Assembly (NCBI RefSeq): GCF_016592155.1
Contig: NZ_AP024237.1
Coordinates: 558,001-622,000 of the forward strand
From: Mycobacterium heckeshornense
GTDB taxonomy: Bacteria; Actinomycetota; Actinomycetes; Mycobacteriales; Mycobacteriaceae
DNA: 64,000 bases
Reading direction: 5' to 3'
Below are positions 17,139-25,865 of this stretch, piece after piece. The notes under the pieces were generated by a model that worked only from the letters and a program-made list of their open reading frames with translations, was not told the origin of the DNA and made no database searches. The position numbers and the translations under genes were made by a program. Every line of letters starts with the position of its first letter. Within the stretch, counting starts at the first letter, position 1.

Positions 17139-18001
17139 CGCAAGATATCAGCTACGAGAATACCTTTCGCGAAATCGAGACCGATGCAGGTGTGCTGCGC
17201 TATCACGAGGCCGGCGACGGGCCGCCGCTGGTGATGCTGCACGGCTCGGGTCCCGGTGTGACGGGGTGGCGCAACTTCCGCGGCGTGCTCGGCACGTTCG
17301 CCGAGCAATACCGTTGCCTGGTACTGGAATTCCCAGGCTTCGGTGTCAGCGACGACTTCGGCGGGCATCCCATGCTCACCGCGTTCGATGCGGTGGTGCG
17401 ATTCGTCGACACGCTCGGTTTGGCTGCTGTCGATATCATTGGCAACTCCATGGGCGGCGCGGTCGCGATCAACTATGCAATCGCGCACCCCGAACGGGTG
17501 CGGCGGCTGGTGACCATCGGCGGCATCGGCCGCAATATCTTCAGTCCCGGTCCACCCGAAGGCATCCGGCTGCTGCAGGAGTTCACCGAGGATCCCACCC
17601 GGGAACGGCTGATCCGCTGGTTGCATTCGATGGTCTACGACCCGGCAGTGGTCACCGAGGACCTGATCGAGGAGCGCTGGCGGCACGCCACCGACCCCAA
17701 GACGTTGGCGGCCGCGCGCCGGATGTATGCCAAGGAGGCCTTCGCGCAGATGACCAAGGCGATGGACGCGTCCGAAGCGCCCCAACCGTGGGCGGTGATG
17801 CATCGGGTCAAGGCGCCGACGTTGATCACCTGGGGCCGCGATGACCGGGTGAGCCCACTGGACATGGCCCTCATCCCGATGCGCACCATTCCCAACGCAG
17901 AACTACATGTGTTCCCCAACTGCGGGCACTGGACGATGATCGAAGCCAAAGACGCGTTCGTCAGCGTGGTCTTGGCCTTCCTAGCCCGCACGGCGGCTTA
18001 G
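17135..18001 (+). CDS. Alpha/beta hydrolase of the meta-cleavage-product hydrolase type (HsaD/BphD-like)
   Basis: A 288-residue hydrolase predicted to break the C-C bond of the ring-fission product made by the extradiol dioxygenase. It shows the family oxyanion segment LHGSGPGVTGW (HGSGPG at 36-41), the nucleophile elbow GNSMGGA with S105, the acid Asp in WGRDDRV (D236 or D237) and H265 in NCGHWTMIE. HGSGPG is typical of MCP hydrolases rather than general esterases. It overlaps the SDR start/stop by 4 bp and ends convergently on cpsA with a 4-bp overlap. With the dioxygenase and HsaA-like genes it completes a hydroxylate-cleave-hydrolyse trio on one island, though on the opposite strand from them. 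Confidence 0.87.
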   Translation: MTQDISYENTFREIETDAGVLRYHEAGDGPPLVMLHGSGPGVTGWRNFRGVLGTFAEQYRCLVLEFPGFGVSDDFGGHPMLTAFDAVVRFVDTLGLAAVDIIGNSMGGAVAINYAIAHPERVRRLVTIGGIGRNIFSPGPPEGIRLLQEFTEDPTRERLIRWLHSMVYDPAVVTEDLIEERWRHATDPKTLAAARRMYAKEAFAQMTKAMDASEAPQPWAVMHRVKAPTLITWGRDDRVSPLDMALIPMRTIPNAELHVFPNCGHWTMIEAKDAFVSVVLAFLARTAA

Positions 18002-19536
18002 TTGACGCAGGGCACGCCACCGCCGTCGATAGGTGCCCCTCGGTCGGGCGTGGGCTCGGTGGAAGTGGCGGTGCCTGACTTATGGTACGAGCCGGAAACC
18101 GTTGAGGTGGTGGTAGTTTCGTTGAGAGACGACGAGAGCGGTGGGGTGTAGTCGTCTCCCACCACAACGCGGATCCGGTTGGGGCGCAAGGCGCTATCAG
18201 GATGATCTGAGGCATCGATGCCCAGCAGGGCGGCTATGTCGCTGGCGTCGGTGGCAGCGCCCGTGCCGTAGTCGATTGCCGTTACGGTGGGTTCACCGCG
18301 CATCCGGTCACGTACCTCACCAGGGGTATAGCCATGTTCGCGCAAGGTGCGTGACACCTTGCCGGCGATTCCGGCGACGCTGCTGGCGTTGACGACGTCG
18401 ACCACCGTGGCAGGGTTGCGCGTGCTGGTCGTGGCGGTGGTGGACTCGCGGGTGCCGAACGCCGCCGCCACCTCGCGCTTGATCGCGGCGGGGTCGACGA
18501 TGTTGACGTCTTGGCCGTCGATGTTTTCGTAGCGCACCACGGGCAGCGTTCGGTATTCGACGTTGCCGCCGGCAAGCGCGGCCATCCGGCGGAACTGATT
18601 CTCGTCCCAGCCCGCGGACAGCACCACGTCTTTGCGGGCCACCGCGATCAGGCTCTTGAGCTTGCTGAGGTCTGTGAAGGTGCCCGAATCCTGCAGTTGG
18701 CGCACAACCGCGGACAGGAATGCCTGCTGGCGATGTGTGCGGTCGAGGTCACCGTTTTCCAGGCCATGACGCTGCCGGACGAACGACAGTGCCTGCTCGG
18801 CGTTGAGAGTCTGGCGGCCGGCCGGGAAGTCCGCGCCGGAATACTCGTCGTAGACGGCGTGCTTGAGGCAGACCTGCACGCCGCCCAGGCTCTGGGTGAG
18901 GTCGTAGAAGCCGGCCAGGTTGACCTCGGCGAAGTAGTCGATCGGAACTCCGGTCAGGTTGCGCACCACCCGTAGGGTCGCCGCCCGGCCGGCTTCGCGG
19001 CCCTTGGTCTCCAGTTCCTTCTGGTCGCCAACCCCTTTGTCGATGAGCTTCTGCTCGACGTATTGCTTGGTCAGCCCGTACGCCTCTTTGATCTTGATGT
19101 GGTGGTATCCCGGCACCCCGCGAAACGGCACCCAGTCGTCGCGGGGGATGGAGAAGGCAACCACCCGGTCGTCGGCGCCGACGTGAACCAATATCAGGGT
19201 GTTGGTGTTGTATCCGCCGGCATCGGAATCTCCGGCGTGCAAGTGCTTCAGGATCGCCCACGGTAAATCGTTGCCGTTCTGGTCTTTCCGCGAGTCCAGT
19301 CCGATCAGCAGGATGTTCATCGACCCGCCGCTGGAGTGGGGGTCGTCGGAACGCAGCGCCTGAGAAACGGTGATGCCGCCCAGTGCGCCGTGGGCCACCC
19401 ACCAACCCGCGCCGGTCAGCAGCAGGGCTGCCACCGACACCAGCGCCGCGCAGCCGCGGGCGAGCCTCCGGCCCACGTGCGAGCGCACCGGGGTCGCACG
19501 ATGGCGGGGCTTACCGCTTGATCGGGTGGCCATCAC
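17998..19536 (-). CDS. cpsA: LytR-CpsA-Psr (LCP) family cell-wall ligase, CpsA-like
   Basis: A 512-residue membrane-anchored LCP protein, of the family that joins arabinogalactan or other glycopolymers to peptidoglycan. A cytoplasmic basic N-terminus is followed by one membrane segment (about residues 29-50). The LCP domain includes NILLIGLDSRKDQNGND, the IPRDDWVPF phosphate-binding region, the IKEAYG helix and the LSFVRQRHGLENGDLDRTHRQQ stretch (its Arg and Asp residues are conserved). A LytR_C domain lies around residues 375-470 (VVDVVNASSVAGIAGKVSRTL), with a Thr/Ser-rich tail. Length equals what I recall for Rv3484, which is near otsA in M. tuberculosis; here a catabolic island separates them. 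Confidence 0.92.
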   Translation of the reverse strand: MMATRSSGKPRHRATPVRSHVGRRLARGCAALVSVAALLLTGAGWWVAHGALGGITVSQALRSDDPHSSGGSMNILLIGLDSRKDQNGNDLPWAILKHLHAGDSDAGGYNTNTLILVHVGADDRVVAFSIPRDDWVPFRGVPGYHHIKIKEAYGLTKQYVEQKLIDKGVGDQKELETKGREAGRAATLRVVRNLTGVPIDYFAEVNLAGFYDLTQSLGGVQVCLKHAVYDEYSGADFPAGRQTLNAEQALSFVRQRHGLENGDLDRTHRQQAFLSAVVRQLQDSGTFTDLSKLKSLIAVARKDVVLSAGWDENQFRRMAALAGGNVEYRTLPVVRYENIDGQDVNIVDPAAIKREVAAAFGTRESTTATTSTRNPATVVDVVNASSVAGIAGKVSRTLREHGYTPGEVRDRMRGEPTVTAIDYGTGAATDASDIAALLGIDASDHPDSALRPNRIRVVVGDDYTPPLSSSLNETTTTSTVSGSYHKSGTATSTEPTPDRGAPIDGGGVPCVN

Positions 19537-19683
19537 AACTTCGACTCTGCCATGGATGTGCTGCCCGCGCCGAGGCCGATGTTTGCGGTGGCCAACCCCG
19601 GCGCATATCGTCGCATAGGCTGCAGCTTGCTATCACTGACGAGCGGTGGCCGAGTCAGGGTCTGATTTTGTTACCATCGCGCG

Positions 19684-20493
19684 GTGCACCATTCGGCCGC
19701 ACCATCCGGTCGCGGCGGACCGCGATCGATTTCCCGACGCGAAGTTCTGACATATGCCTCCGCCGCACCGGTTTTGCTCAGCCTAGGGACGCTGGCCGCG
19801 ACATCCGGCGGGCAGAAGGCCTCAGCGGCCGGCGGTAGGCTGATCGATTTCACCGAGCGCTTGGTGGCGGCCGAGCACATCAAATCGGCGGGCTACGACG
19901 GGGCAGTGGTCTATGTCGCTGAGTCGCGGCCGGGTGCAAATTTCGATTTCAAGCCCGTCACCCGCGAGTACGCCGACGCGCTGCGCGCGGCCGGGCTTCA
20001 CGTCGTCAGCAACTACCAGTACGGCAAGCCCGGCTGGCCTGACCCATCAGATTTCACCCGCGGATATGACGGCGGTGTGGCCGATGCCCGCACAGCCCAG
20101 TGGTTCCACGCCGCGGCGGGGGGAGCTGATTCGGCCCCGATATTCTTCAGTATCGACGAGGATATCGATCAGAAAACCTGGAAAAGTGTTGCGCTAGAGT
20201 GGTTTCGGGGAATCAACTCGGTACTCGGTGTGGACCGGACCGGCATCTATGGGCATGCCGCAGCCTGTCGGTGGGCGACCGAAGACGGCGTCATCGGGCG
20301 CTCCTCCACGGCTGGGCACCGGTGGGCGTGGCAGACCAGCGCATGGTCTCATGGGGAGCGCGAGCCCAGGGCGGTGCTGTATCAGGCGGTGGTCAACACC
20401 CCGTCGAGTCCGGGGCCGTTGCTGGCGGGCACTCACGTCGACGTGGACGAGATTCTGGCAACCGATTTCGGGCAGTGGGATTTGAGCCGTTGA
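19684..20493 (+). CDS. Tat-exported DUF1906 (glycoside-hydrolase-like) protein
   Basis: A 269-residue exported protein. The N-terminus has a twin-arginine signal (SISRREVLTYASAAPVLLSL) ending near ASAAGG at about residue 50. The mature part is a DUF1906 domain, a TIM-barrel related to GH25-type glycosidases: LIDFTERLVAAEHIKSAGYD at its start, HVVSNYQYGK, PIFFSIDEDIDQ and GIYGHAAACRWA. A peptidoglycan or cell-envelope role is likely; Rv2525c is the well-known Tat-secreted mycobacterial relative. It starts with GTG at 19684 and is divergent from cpsA across 147 bp. Confidence 0.85.
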   Translation: MHHSAAPSGRGGPRSISRREVLTYASAAPVLLSLGTLAATSGGQKASAAGGRLIDFTERLVAAEHIKSAGYDGAVVYVAESRPGANFDFKPVTREYADALRAAGLHVVSNYQYGKPGWPDPSDFTRGYDGGVADARTAQWFHAAAGGADSAPIFFSIDEDIDQKTWKSVALEWFRGINSVLGVDRTGIYGHAAACRWATEDGVIGRSSTAGHRWAWQTSAWSHGEREPRAVLYQAVVNTPSSPGPLLAGTHVDVDEILATDFGQWDLSR

Positions 20494-20576
20494 TCAGGTT
20501 TTGCGGGTCGCGCAACCGAACGACGTGCTGACGAAAATTGCTACACCACAGCGGACATGACAGTAAGGTGCTGCTC

Positions 20577-21248
20577 GTGAGCAGAGCCCTGTTCGCCAAC
20601 GGTCGAGGGCGCTGGCTGGCATTCGCCGCCTCGATCGCCGTCTCCGCCGCCATATTTCACGCCCAAGCCACCCGACACGCCTGCTGCGCTCAGATCCCGG
20701 CAGCAGGCCCCCCGGCACAACAATCCGGGCCGACCGGTGCGGCGCAGGTCCAAGCCGTTCCCGCCGCCGCGCCCCGGCTTGCCAGCCGTGCCGAGGCGGA
20801 ATCGCTGGCGGCAAGCGCGCCCACCACCGCCCAGCAATTCCAGTTCGCATTGCCACCCGGCGTCGCACCGGAGGTGGGGCTGCAGGTGCACACCGTCCGG
20901 GCGGCCCGTGCCATCAGCGTGCTGTTTCCCGAGATCACCACCATCGGCGGATTCCGGCAGGATCCACTGAAATGGCATCCGAGCGGGTTGGCCATCGATG
21001 TGATGATCCCGAACTATCACAGCCCCGAGGGGATCGAGCTCGGCAACCAGATCGCCGGGCTTGCCCTGGCGAATGCGAAACGATGGGGAGTGGTGCACGT
21101 GATCTGGCGGCAGGCCTTCTACCCGGGCATCGGCGCGCCCAGTTGGACCGCGGACTACGGCTCAGAAACTGCCAACCACTACGATCACGTTCATATCGCC
21201 ACAGACGGCGGCGGATACCCGACCGGGCGCGAAACCTACTACATCTAA
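20577..21248 (+). CDS. Exported protein with ARB_07466-like C-terminal domain (Rv0320-like)
   Basis: A 223-residue exported protein. A hydrophobic N-terminal segment (WLAFAASIAVSAAIFHAQA) is a signal peptide or anchor, followed by an Ala/Pro/Gln-rich linker to about residue 90. The C-terminal domain contains RAISVLFPEITTIGGFR, WHPSGLAIDVMIP and NHYDHVHIATDGGG; the conserved His and Asp residues (H-x5-D, HYDHVH) resemble a metal site like those of D-Ala-D-Ala peptidase folds. Envelope remodelling is a reasonable guess only. I chose the GTG at 20577 because AAGG lies 10 bp upstream; an in-frame GTG at 20568 is the alternative. Confidence 0.75.
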   Translation: MSRALFANGRGRWLAFAASIAVSAAIFHAQATRHACCAQIPAAGPPAQQSGPTGAAQVQAVPAAAPRLASRAEAESLAASAPTTAQQFQFALPPGVAPEVGLQVHTVRAARAISVLFPEITTIGGFRQDPLKWHPSGLAIDVMIPNYHSPEGIELGNQIAGLALANAKRWGVVHVIWRQAFYPGIGAPSWTADYGSETANHYDHVHIATDGGGYPTGRETYYI

Positions 21249-21410
21249 GACCGGTACGACCCAGCGTGCCCACGATGGCCCACCAGGGCGGCAGCGGAGC
21301 CGGGGCGGAAAGCGCGACACGGTTTCGGCTGACGGCAAAGCGTCGGACGGCCAACCGCACTACTCTCGGTGGTCGTAGCCCCGCCAGTGCGGTTCCCGAA
21401 AGGTCGCCAG

Positions 21411-22667
21411 ATGAAAGCTCTCGGGATCGTTGCCGCCGTTGCCGTGGCTTTCGCACCGGTTTCGGTACTGGTGGCCACGACCGATGTGGCAGAGGCGGCT
21501 CCATGCGTCGGTGCCGGGGCCAACCCCAATTTCTGCGACGAGTGCCTGTTCTGGGTCTCGGAGTATCGTCTTCCGTCGCCACGGTCCTGCTATGAAGAAC
21601 CGTCGCCCCGCCCGGCTCGAGCGCCCTCAAGCACTGCCACGGTGCCGATGCCACCGGTTCCGCCGGAGCTCCCACCGCCGAGCATGACGGCGGCGCAAAC
21701 GCCGGAAGTGATTTCGCCCGGTCCCCCGCCGCCGAGCACGGTTGGGGTGCAGGGCCCGAAGATCAACCCGCCGGCTTCGGGGGCGCCAAGAAATGCCCCG
21801 CTGGTGACACCGCCGAAGGGGCTGGAGGCGTCACCGCAGGCGGTCGCGGCTGCCAAGGCAGCGCCGGCGACGCGGATCAATTTCGGCACGATTCACCCGA
21901 TGCTGCAGGTGGTGGACTTCAAGCAGCAGGTGCGGAACGTGATCAACGCCCACAACGGCAACGTCGACGTCATCAAGGCCGGCAATGAGACGCTGGCGCG
22001 CCCCCGGCACTGGGACTTCATCGACTACGACGCCTACCACCGCCCCAGCCTGTACAACCCGCTCGACCAGGCGATGACCTTCCGCTACTCCTACCAGGGC
22101 GCCTACCGGGAGGCTTACGTGCCGGCCGGTGGCCGGATTGTGCTCGACGTCGCCACAGTTGGGCTTTTCCCGTTCACCGCGGTCGGTGAGAGCTATCTGG
22201 CGTCGGGCAGCTTTTACGGCGGGGCCTGGATACCGCCGGACGGCTGGGACGGCCCGCCACCGCCGGACTACACCCCGCCGCCGCCCCCGGAGGTTTACCA
22301 CGACGTCTTGGCTGACGTTTCCGCCCGCGACCAGATCGTCAAAATCGGCCAGGTGCAGCTGGTGGGCCGCGACGATAGCCAGCCCGCGGACAGCCGGGAC
22401 ACCTTCTTGCTCGACGACTCCACGTTGGCCTGGGGTCAGATCAACGATCCCAGCAGCAGTGCCCAGATCAAGGTGACCAAGACTCAGCCGCTGCCGGGCG
22501 CAGGCCCAACCGACGACGGCGGCTTCTTGGTGGCACTGGCCGGTTACGAAGAGCCCACCCGACCCAGCGAACCGTGGTGGCCCTCGGTGCTGAGCTACGG
22601 GGGATTGGCTCTAGCGGTGGGCCTTGTCGCCTGGCTGCTCAGTCGTGCGTACGCGGCGCAAACCTGA
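21411..22667 (+). CDS. Secreted/membrane-anchored proline-rich protein of unknown function
   Basis: A 418-residue protein not assigned to a family. A signal peptide (MKALGIVAAVAVAFAPVSVL) is followed by a Cys-containing segment (CVGAGANPNFCDECLFW), a long Pro-rich linker (about residues 60-135), a folded domain with strand-like segments (INFGTIHPMLQVV; MTFRYSYQGAYREAYVPAGG; DVATVGLFPF), a PPPDYTPPPPPE linker, a second domain (VRDQ-type, roughly 305-370) and one C-terminal membrane helix near residues 393-413. The ATG at 21411 follows GAAAGG. The topology suggests an envelope protein anchored by its C-terminus. It directly precedes tRNA-Thr and the synteny break. Confidence 0.75.
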   Translation: MKALGIVAAVAVAFAPVSVLVATTDVAEAAPCVGAGANPNFCDECLFWVSEYRLPSPRSCYEEPSPRPARAPSSTATVPMPPVPPELPPPSMTAAQTPEVISPGPPPPSTVGVQGPKINPPASGAPRNAPLVTPPKGLEASPQAVAAAKAAPATRINFGTIHPMLQVVDFKQQVRNVINAHNGNVDVIKAGNETLARPRHWDFIDYDAYHRPSLYNPLDQAMTFRYSYQGAYREAYVPAGGRIVLDVATVGLFPFTAVGESYLASGSFYGGAWIPPDGWDGPPPPDYTPPPPPEVYHDVLADVSARDQIVKIGQVQLVGRDDSQPADSRDTFLLDDSTLAWGQINDPSSSAQIKVTKTQPLPGAGPTDDGGFLVALAGYEEPTRPSEPWWPSVLSYGGLALAVGLVAWLLSRAYAAQT

Positions 22668-22698
22668 CGCTTGCCCGCCGGCCCCATGGGCACGAGAC

Positions 22699-22772
<74 letters not shown>

Positions 22773-22824
22773 CGGGTGGCGACAGTCAGCGTAGCCGCTC
22801 ACCGATGCCTCTTGGCGACACGCT

Positions 22825-23520
22825 TTAACGCACGGTGCGCGGCGGCGAACGGCGCGGCGGCCGGCGCCCGGGCAGCGGGATGCGCTCGGCGATGTTAGAC
22901 AGCGGGTTGACCACCATGGTCAGCGAGATCACGGCTTCCTGCAGCGTGGCGATCGCCGGTTCCAGCGCCTCCATCCCCGGGGCCAGGCGGCTGAGGGTAT
23001 CGGCGACGTCAGCGAGCTGCTCGAGTGGCCCATGCTTGGCGGTCAGCTTGTCGACCACGCCTCCCTCGGCAAGCAGCCGGTCGATCAGCCCGTCCTCAGC
23101 CAACAGCCGTTCGATCGGCCCGTCGTCGGCGAGCAGCTGATCGACCAGCCCACCTGGTTTCAGCGCACGCTCCAGCCCGCCGTCCTCGGCGGTCAGACGG
23201 TCAAGCAAACCGCCGGGCGCCGTCAGCCGGTCGACCACCCCGCCCGGGCGCAGCAGCCGCTCCAGCGGCCCGTCGGGCGCTAAGGCGCGGCCCAACGGGG
23301 CATCCTCGTCCAACAACCGGGCCAGCCGGTTCGCCCGCACGATCGCGTCGTCGATCCCAAGCATGTGGGTCACCGAACCGGCCGGCCCGCCGGCCTGCCC
23401 CACTACTCGTTTCGCCAGGCCAACTGCCGAGGTCGCTACGTCGAGCCCGGCGTCGGCCGCCGCCAACCCGACTCGTACCGGTGCGGTGGCGATTGCGACC
23501 AGGCTTTTGCCGAGGTTCAT
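22825..23520 (-). CDS. Conserved protein with ten tandem decapeptide repeats (Rv0756c-like)
   Basis: A 231-residue protein, unknown function, divergent from phoP as Rv0756c is in M. tuberculosis. The N-terminal 65 residues are Ala/Val-rich and amphipathic. Residues 70-169 are ten uninterrupted 10-residue repeats with consensus L/T-A-x-D/G-G-x-L/V/I-D/E-R-L. Next come helical segments (ADVADTLSRLAPGMEALEPA, then ATLQEAVISLTMVVNPLSNI) and a basic Pro/Arg-rich tail. The regular hydrophobic spacing suggests a stacked helical or solenoid rod, perhaps an adaptor at the membrane. I chose the ATG at 23518-23520; the open frame extends upstream but would run into the phoP control region. Confidence 0.82.
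   Translation of the reverse strand: MNLGKSLVAIATAPVRVGLAAADAGLDVATSAVGLAKRVVGQAGGPAGSVTHMLGIDDAIVRANRLARLLDEDAPLGRALAPDGPLERLLRPGGVVDRLTAPGGLLDRLTAEDGGLERALKPGGLVDQLLADDGPIERLLAEDGLIDRLLAEGGVVDKLTAKHGPLEQLADVADTLSRLAPGMEALEPAIATLQEAVISLTMVVNPLSNIAERIPLPGRRPPRRSPPRTVR
23014..23313 (-). repeat. Ten in-frame 30-bp degenerate coding repeats
   Basis: The DNA encoding residues 70-169 of the protein at 22825-23520 consists of ten 30-bp units coding for decapeptides such as LAPDGPLERL, LRPGGVVDRL, TAPGGLLDRL, LADDGPIERL and LAEDGLIDRL. The units are diverged at DNA level and all keep the frame. Confidence 0.85.
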
Positions 23521-23585
23521 TCCCCGAGTGTATGCGGGCTGTGCGTGCTGCGACGCCGACGGCAAAATAACGCCTGCTACCAAAC

Positions 23586-23603
23586 TCACAGGAAGTACAC
23601 AGT
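23586..23603 (+). promoter_or_regulatory. PhoP-box-like direct repeat upstream of phoP
   Basis: TCACAGG (23586-23592), four bases, then ACACAGT (23597-23603): two near-copies of the 7-bp TCACAGC motif with the 4-bp spacing (11-bp period) known for mycobacterial PhoP. It lies 45 bp before the phoP ATG, a position suited to autoregulation. Confidence 0.65.
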
Positions 23604-23647
23604 TGCTATGGAGGTTACGCTCAATTACGTGCGAGGCAATTGATGGT

Positions 23648-24367
23648 ATGGCATCGGGAGCCACACAGGAAACCGCACCGGAAGCGCGCGTCCTCGTCGT
23701 CGACGACGAGGACAATATCGTCGAACTTCTGTCGGTGAGCCTGAAATTCCAAGGCTTCGAGGTTTATACGGCAACCAATGGACCGGCGGCGCTGGACCGC
23801 GCCCGGGAAGTCCGCCCGGACGCGGTGATCCTCGATGTGATGATGCCGGGGATGGACGGCTTCGGGGTGCTGCGACGGATGCGCGCTGACGGAATCGACG
23901 CTCCGGCACTGTTTTTGACCGCGCGTGACTCGCTTCAAGACAAGATCGCGGGCCTGACCCTCGGTGGTGACGACTACGTCACCAAGCCGTTCAGTCTGGA
24001 GGAAGTCGTGGCCCGGCTGCGAGTCATCTTGCGACGGGCCGGCAAGGGCAAAACCCAACCGCGAACTTCCCGTCTGAAGTTCGCCGACATCGAACTCGAC
24101 GAGGACACCCATGAGGTGTGGAAGGCCGGCGAGCCGGTGTCGCTGTCTCCCACGGAGTTCACCCTGCTGCGTTATTTCGTGATCAACGCCGGCACGGTGC
24201 TGAGCAAACCGAAAATTCTCGACCACGTCTGGCGTTACGACTTCGGCGGTGACGTCAACGTCGTCGAGTCCTACGTTTCGTATCTGCGCCGCAAGATCGA
24301 CACCGGCGAGAAGCGGTTGCTGCACACACTGCGCGGAGTGGGATATGTGCTGCGGGAGCCCCGCTAG
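23648..24367 (+). CDS. phoP: Two-component response regulator PhoP
   Basis: A 239-residue OmpR-family regulator. The receiver domain (residues 14-125) has the acidic pair in VLVVDDED, the phospho-acceptor D63 in ILDVMMPGMDG, and the conserved Thr and Lys in LFLTARDS and DYVTKPF. The winged-helix DNA-binding domain (about 145-239) includes PVSLSPTEFTLLRYFV, KILDHVWRYDFGGDVNVVES and LHTLRGVGYVLREPR. From ARVLVVDDE onward it is close to identical, as recalled, to M. tuberculosis PhoP, a regulator of envelope lipids, acid response and ESX secretion. The ATG at 23648 gives a slightly shorter N-terminus than the 247-residue M. tuberculosis protein. phoR follows after 53 bp. Confidence 0.97.
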   Translation: MASGATQETAPEARVLVVDDEDNIVELLSVSLKFQGFEVYTATNGPAALDRAREVRPDAVILDVMMPGMDGFGVLRRMRADGIDAPALFLTARDSLQDKIAGLTLGGDDYVTKPFSLEEVVARLRVILRRAGKGKTQPRTSRLKFADIELDEDTHEVWKAGEPVSLSPTEFTLLRYFVINAGTVLSKPKILDHVWRYDFGGDVNVVESYVSYLRRKIDTGEKRLLHTLRGVGYVLREPR

Positions 24368-24420
24368 CCATGAACCCGGTTCCGCGGCCAACGAGCACCC
24401 GGTAGGCGAAGAATACGGGG

Positions 24421-25863
24421 ATGGCGCGATACCACCGACGAGGGCTGCCGCTGCGGGTCGGCCTGGTGGCCGCCACCTTGGTGCTGGTGGCGTGCGGGCT
24501 TGCCGCCTCGGGGGTTGCGGTCACCTCGATCCTGCGGCACAGCCTGCTTAACCGGGCCGACCAGACTTTGCTCGACGCGTCTCGAAGCTGGGTTCAGGCC
24601 CCGCGACGGATCTCGCAGTTGCCTTACGAAGGCCCGAACGCCGACCGCCCGCCGTCGAAGTTCTACGTCCGCGTCATCGCACGGGACGGCCGCAGCTGGC
24701 AGGCCATCAACGACTCCCACGCCGAGCCGGCGCTGCCCGCCGACAACGATGTCGGGTCTGAGCCGGTCACCGTGGGCTCGGTCAACGGGTCCAATGTGCA
24801 GTGGCGGGCGGTGTCGGTGCGCGGACCGCAAGGCCGCCTGATCACGGTCGCGTTCGACCTCTCCGACGTCCAGCACACCCTGCGCTCCCTGATCTGGCTG
24901 CAGGTCGGTATCGGGGCGGCGGTGCTGCTGGTCCTCGGCGTCGCCGGCTACGCGGTCGTGCACCGCAGCCTGCGGCCGCTGGTCGAAGTCGAACGAACCG
25001 CCGCGGCCATCGCCGCCGGACAGCTCGATCGCCGTGTCCCCGAGCGTGATCCGCGGACCGAAGTGGGACGACTTTCGCTGGCGCTCAACGGAATGCTCGC
25101 GCAAATTCAGCAGGCGTTGGCCGCCTCCGAGTCCTCGGCGGAAAAGGCCCGCACTTCCGAAGACCGGATGCGGCGCTTCATCACCGACGCCAGCCACGAG
25201 CTGCGCACCCCGCTGACCACGATCCGGGGGTTCGCGGAGTTATACCGCCAGGGCGCCGCCCGCGACGTGGAGATGCTGATGTCGCGGATCGAAAGCGAGT
25301 CGCGCCGAATGGGCCTGCTGGTTGACGACCTGCTGCTGCTGGCCCGGTTGGACGCGCAACGCCCGCTCGAACGCCACCGAGTGGACCTGCTCGCCCTCGC
25401 TACCGACGCGGTGCACGACGCGCAGTCGATCGCCCCCAAGCGCACGATCACCATGGAAGTGCTCGACGGCCCGGGTACGCCCGAGGTGCTCGGTGACGAG
25501 GCCCGCCTGCGCCAGGTGCTGAGCAATCTGGTGTCCAACGCGCTGCAGCACACCCCGGAAACCGCCGACATCACCGTGCGGGTCGGCACCGACGGCGACA
25601 GCGCCGTGCTGGAGGTCGCCGACAAGGGCCCGGGCATGAGCCAGCATGACGCGCTGCGCGTGTTCGAGCGGTTCTACCGCACCGACTCGTCGCGGACCCG
25701 AAGCAGCGGCGGCACCGGGCTGGGGCTATCGATCGTTGACTCCCTGGTCTATGCCCACGGCGGCAAGGTGACCGTGGCCACGGCGCCGGGGGAGGGCTGC
25801 TGCTTTCATGTCAGCCTGCCCCGGATCACCGACGTGCCTGCCCATGTGACGGAATCAGTTTAG
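24421..25863 (+). CDS. phoR: Two-component sensor histidine kinase PhoR
   Basis: A 480-residue membrane kinase that phosphorylates PhoP. A first membrane helix spans about residues 11-36, a periplasmic sensor region runs to about 155, a second helix spans about 158-180, then come HAMP (about 181-235) and the dimerisation helix with H259 in DASHELRTPLTTIRG. The ATPase domain shows the N box (LSNLVSNALQHTPE), G1 (VADKGPGM), the F box (FERFYR) and G2 (SGGTGLGLSIV). The phospho-histidine number equals that of M. tuberculosis PhoR. It ends 2 bp before the convergent HIT gene. Confidence 0.97.
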   Translation: MARYHRRGLPLRVGLVAATLVLVACGLAASGVAVTSILRHSLLNRADQTLLDASRSWVQAPRRISQLPYEGPNADRPPSKFYVRVIARDGRSWQAINDSHAEPALPADNDVGSEPVTVGSVNGSNVQWRAVSVRGPQGRLITVAFDLSDVQHTLRSLIWLQVGIGAAVLLVLGVAGYAVVHRSLRPLVEVERTAAAIAAGQLDRRVPERDPRTEVGRLSLALNGMLAQIQQALAASESSAEKARTSEDRMRRFITDASHELRTPLTTIRGFAELYRQGAARDVEMLMSRIESESRRMGLLVDDLLLLARLDAQRPLERHRVDLLALATDAVHDAQSIAPKRTITMEVLDGPGTPEVLGDEARLRQVLSNLVSNALQHTPETADITVRVGTDGDSAVLEVADKGPGMSQHDALRVFERFYRTDSSRTRSSGGTGLGLSIVDSLVYAHGGKVTVATAPGEGCCFHVSLPRITDVPAHVTESV

Positions 25864-25865
25864 CG

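Noticed and set aside
1161..18001. KstR-type operators (TnnAACnnGTTnnA) for the catabolic island
   Set aside because: None was found by eye in the intergenic gaps, so membership in the KstR regulon is not claimed.
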